This document shows positions 62,052-64,000 of a stretch of DNA of 64,000 bases, one piece after another (the first letter of the stretch is position 1; every line of letters starts with the position of its first letter). The DNA is from Bacteroidales bacterium (GTDB lineage: Bacteria; Bacteroidota; Bacteroidia; Bacteroidales; P3): the NCBI GenBank assembly GCA_017559135.1, contig JAFYSZ010000024.1, positions 108,590 through 172,589 on the forward strand, written 5' to 3'. The notes below the pieces were generated by a model. The model had not been told where the DNA came from. It saw only the letters and a list, made by a program, of their open reading frames with translations, and did no database searches. The position numbers and the translations under genes are program-made.

Positions 62052-62533
62052 TGAAAGAACAGATAATATCAGCAGTAAGGGATATGCGTGAAGCCCAGAA
62101 AGAGTATTTCAGAACACGAGACGTAAACGTATTGCGTAGAAGCAAGGCACTGGAAAAGCGTGTTGATGCACTTCTCGCAGAGTATGACAACCCACAAAAA
62201 GATTTATTCGATGCTCAACACGAGTATTGCATTACAGAGGACTATCCACGCACTGCAATTCGTCCGCACGCATTTATAGCTGGTGCTAAATGTGTAATCA
62301 AATACTTAAACGATTTGTCTGCCAATGAAGTACTCGAAGCAATTACAAATCTACACGATGAGTTGCAAGAGGAAGAAATGCTGACTAAATGGACCCTCAA
62401 AAAGATGTCGCCATTCGTGCCAAACAAATGCGAGAGTTGCGACCGCTTCAATGAGTGTTACACCAGAAGCGGAAGAATGAGAGAGTTCTGTAAAATGTAT
62501 GGTTTAAACGTGGTATTCAAACGCAAAGAATAA
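62051..62533 (+). CDS. Unknown protein with C-terminal cysteine cluster
   Basis: A 160-residue protein, not recognised. Residues 1-130 are helical and charged. The C-terminal 40 residues have a cysteine cluster: CESCDRFNECYTRSGRMREFCKMYG, consistent with a small metal-binding site. I chose ATG 62051, which overlaps the PcfJ stop codon; a GTG just before it is less likely. No other motif seen. Confidence 0.55.
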   Translation: MKEQIISAVRDMREAQKEYFRTRDVNVLRRSKALEKRVDALLAEYDNPQKDLFDAQHEYCITEDYPRTAIRPHAFIAGAKCVIKYLNDLSANEVLEAITNLHDELQEEEMLTKWTLKKMSPFVPNKCESCDRFNECYTRSGRMREFCKMYGLNVVFKRKE

Positions 62534-62907
62534 TGGACGCAATCATTATGACGGAAGAGTATTGGGCAAACTCCCAGTTCTCTATTGCCCGACACTATGG
62601 GCAGATACAAATCAACGGAAAGCATTACATCATCGTAAACAAGCAAGGTATAACAATCTTCGAGTTGAGCAATCCAAACAGCCAGCACTATGTAGGAGAC
62701 GACAAAAAGGCTATCCCTCCAGGAGAACCTGCAGACCTTGTGCTTATCCAGTGGGTGCCGATATACAAGGCTCTCGGAAGAGAAAAGACAATCGAACTGG
62801 TCAAGCAGAACGTATCACTGGAAGAAGCAATGCAGCTCATACCAGAGGATATGAGACCAAAAACAAAGCGAAGCAATGGGAACACCAAGAGGAAACGGAT
62901 TAGTTGA
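62533..62907 (+). CDS. Unknown small phage protein
   Basis: A 124-residue protein, not recognised: a beta-rich N-terminal half (SQFSIARHYGQIQINGKHYIIVNKQGITIFELS), then helices (KALGREKTIELVKQNVSLEEAMQLI) and a basic tail (KTKRSNGNTKRKRIS). It starts on the last base of the upstream stop codon. The start is certain from the coupling; the function is unknown. Confidence 0.6.
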   Translation: MDAIIMTEEYWANSQFSIARHYGQIQINGKHYIIVNKQGITIFELSNPNSQHYVGDDKKAIPPGEPADLVLIQWVPIYKALGREKTIELVKQNVSLEEAMQLIPEDMRPKTKRSNGNTKRKRIS

Positions 62908-63106
62908 GATACGGGGCGAAAAGACCGTTGAACGAGGTTTCTTCTGTATGAAGTTAGTTTCATACATCAACAAGGAAGCGAAGCTCGGAACAGAGCAATA
63001 CGCAGAACTGTGGAGACAACGATTTGACGAAGCAAAGAGCGGTCAATGTGCATACAAAGACCTCTGTCCCATTTACGGTAAAACGATAAATTTCAAGAAT
63101 AAATAA
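62876..63106 (+). CDS. Small protein overlapping the previous gene
   Basis: A 76-residue protein that overlaps the previous gene by 32 bases in another frame. It has a C-terminal CAYKDLCPIYG segment with two cysteines. Two starts are possible: ATG 62876, and ATG 62948, which would give a 52-residue protein starting MKLVSYINKEAK. I keep the longer one with reserve. Not recognised. Confidence 0.45.
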   Translation: MGTPRGNGLVEIRGEKTVERGFFCMKLVSYINKEAKLGTEQYAELWRQRFDEAKSGQCAYKDLCPIYGKTINFKNK

Positions 63107-63122
63107 TTATATAATTAGCATT

Positions 63123-63677
63123 ATGAAGAACTTAAACATATACAGAGACCAAGCCCATAAGATAGCTTGTGAACACGGCTTCTACGAATACCCACTCAGC
63201 ATTGAGCACTATAAATGCCTAATTGTTTCGGAACTTATGGAAGCGGTTGAAGCAGACAGAAAAGGGAAACGAGCAAGTATCCGAGCTTTCAACACAAGAC
63301 AATGTGTTGGGAGAAGTTCAAAGGACGTAACAGTTTCTTATGAATATAATTTCGGTCTTTGCATCAAAGACACCGTAGAAGATGAGCTTGCCGATGCTTG
63401 TATTCGCATTTTTGACCTTGCAGGGTACAAGAACATAGATTTGGACTTTGAGAGCGGAAAAACGACCATAATCGACCAAAAAGGCACTTTCACAGAGAAG
63501 ATTTACAAGACTGTCCACGTACTGGTCGGCTGTGAGCAACTGAATAGGTGTCTTACGCTTACACTGATGCGTATCTTCTTGTTGGCAGAAAGTATGGGTA
63601 TCGACATCGAGAAGCATATCCAGTTGAAAATGGAGTACAACAATTCAAGATCATACAAACACGGCAAAAAGTATTGA
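63123..63677 (+). CDS. MazG-like nucleotide pyrophosphohydrolase
   Basis: A 184-residue protein of the all-alpha NTP-pyrophosphohydrolase type. The ExxE motif is Glu37-Glu40 (SELMEAVEAD) and the ExxD motif is Glu88-Asp91 (EDELADACIRIFDLAG), the metal-binding set of MazG/dUTPase-like enzymes. The gap between them is unusually long (about 47 residues, including KRASIRAFNTRQCVGRSSKDVTVSYEYN). It would clean the nucleotide pool or lower ppGpp during phage growth. Separated by 16 bases from the previous gene. Confidence 0.72.
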   Translation: MKNLNIYRDQAHKIACEHGFYEYPLSIEHYKCLIVSELMEAVEADRKGKRASIRAFNTRQCVGRSSKDVTVSYEYNFGLCIKDTVEDELADACIRIFDLAGYKNIDLDFESGKTTIIDQKGTFTEKIYKTVHVLVGCEQLNRCLTLTLMRIFLLAESMGIDIEKHIQLKMEYNNSRSYKHGKKY

Positions 63678-63822
63678 GCTATGACGAAAAAAACATCGCT
63701 CTTTTTATCTCTTTTCGGTATAATACCAAGTAATCTTAATTAGTAGATGTATGTATAATATATAATATATATATTCTTCTATAAATACGAAAGAATCAAA
63801 TAAAAACAAAAACAAAACAAAG

Positions 63823-64000
63823 ATGTTAAACAAAGCACAAGTTATCGGAAATCTAGGCTCTGATCCGAAAGTTACCATTATCAACAACGGACAGACAAAA
63901 GTCGCATCGTTCAGTGTTGCGACAACAGAAAGGGGCTATACCACGCAAAGCGGTGTTCAAGTCCAAGAAAAAACAGAATGGCACAATATCGTGTGCTTCG
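63823..64000 (+). CDS. ssb: Single-stranded DNA-binding protein, N-terminal part
   Basis: The first 59 residues of an SSB: MLNKAQVIGNLGSDPKV, then VASFSVATTERG and EKTEWHNIVCF, matching the OB-fold of bacterial and phage SSB. The gene runs off the right edge. The 145 bases before it (63678-63822) are AT-rich and hold no gene. An SSB is expected beside RecT and the replication genes. Confidence 0.92.
   Translation, partial: MLNKAQVIGNLGSDPKVTIINNGQTKVASFSVATTERGYTTQSGVQVQEKTEWHNIVCF

Larger units (their letters stand above)
49409..64000. mobile_element. Integrated prophage-like or integrative element, left part
   Basis: Tyrosine integrase, repressor with divergent operator region, recombination (SbcC-like, RecT), replication (organiser, DnaC-like, SSB) and nucleotide-pool (MazG-like) genes, tightly packed and mosaic in composition (sample rows: 47 % GC at 49921-49980, 45 % at 53461-53520, 30 % at 61261-61320). 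No structural, packaging or conjugation genes appear before the edge at 64000, so phage versus other integrative element is undecided; the early-gene set favours a temperate phage. PcfK/PcfJ-like genes also occur in conjugative elements. Confidence 0.8.

Noticed and set aside
62562..62903. Plus-strand open frame of 113 codons in another frame
   Set aside because: Overlaps the better-supported gene at 62533-62907, which has coupling to its neighbour; the alternative product is arginine/glutamine-rich without structure.
49409..64000. Conjugative element (ICE) as firm call
   Set aside because: PcfK/PcfJ-like genes alone do not show conjugation; no relaxase, coupling protein or tra gene appears in the window, and the early genes are phage-like.
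1..64000. tRNA, rRNA or tmRNA genes
   Set aside because: No cloverleaf-like or conserved rRNA sequence was seen in the intergenic stretches, all of which are short and AT-rich.

Overview
The window is a contiguous piece of an AT-rich Bacteroidota chromosome, most likely order Bacteroidales. The grounds are Bacteroidota-type promoters (a -7 box TAnnTTTG ahead of many genes), the lineage-typical lipoproteins and proteases (PepSY-like, DUF3078, BatA-like, DPP4, PepE, a signal peptidase I with a large insertion) and a PorE-like OmpA protein suggesting type IX secretion. No rRNA or tRNA gene was seen. Assignments rest on motif reading only; no database search was possible.

Region 1 to 8.4 kb: the 3' end of pfkA, a YitT-type membrane protein, a PepSY-like lipoprotein, a two-component pair immediately downstream of the terminator of an FKBP isomerase gene, then a fold-III arginine-decarboxylase-like enzyme, aspartate ammonia-lyase and a lipocalin. 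From 8.6 to 10.5 kb lies an unusually AT-rich cassette of two genes, an OLD-like ATPase and a probable PD-(D/E)XK nuclease, which is the best candidate for an undescribed defence-type system. From 10.5 to 34.1 kb are housekeeping and envelope genes: a methionine gamma-lyase-like enzyme, a patatin/beta-barrel protein, LolD, RlmB, two glycosyltransferases, FtsE, a WecA/MraY-family enzyme, GuaA, a three-gene envelope/secretion cluster (LysM protein, large secreted protein, PorE-like protein), a polyprenol-phosphate mannosyltransferase, DPP4, riboflavin synthase, HflX, MscS and an LPG-synthase-like flippase. An AbiE toxin-antitoxin pair and a one-repeat WD40 remnant (34.2 to 36.0 kb) precede an AT-rich repeat-bearing gap, then TsaC, PepE, a BatA-like protein, DUF3078, an S41 protease, signal peptidase I with a degenerate response regulator, DusB, UvrB and MnmE.

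From about 49.4 kb to the right edge the window enters an integrated mobile element, probably a temperate phage or phage-like integrative element, inserted exactly at the 3' end of mnmE. Its base composition is visibly higher in GC and mosaic. The layout is: tyrosine integrase; a gap with four copies of an AAGCA-WW-TGCTT motif; a leftward repressor operon; a divergent operator/promoter region; a rightward early operon with a Cro-like regulator, a small membrane protein, an excisionase-like HTH protein, an SbcC-like ATPase, RecT, an MBL-fold hydrolase, a possible NinB-like protein, a replication organiser, a DnaC-like loader, PcfK-like and PcfJ-like proteins, several unknowns, a MazG-like protein and the start of ssb. 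No structural, packaging or transfer gene lies in the window, so the class of element stays open; its other end is beyond 64 kb.
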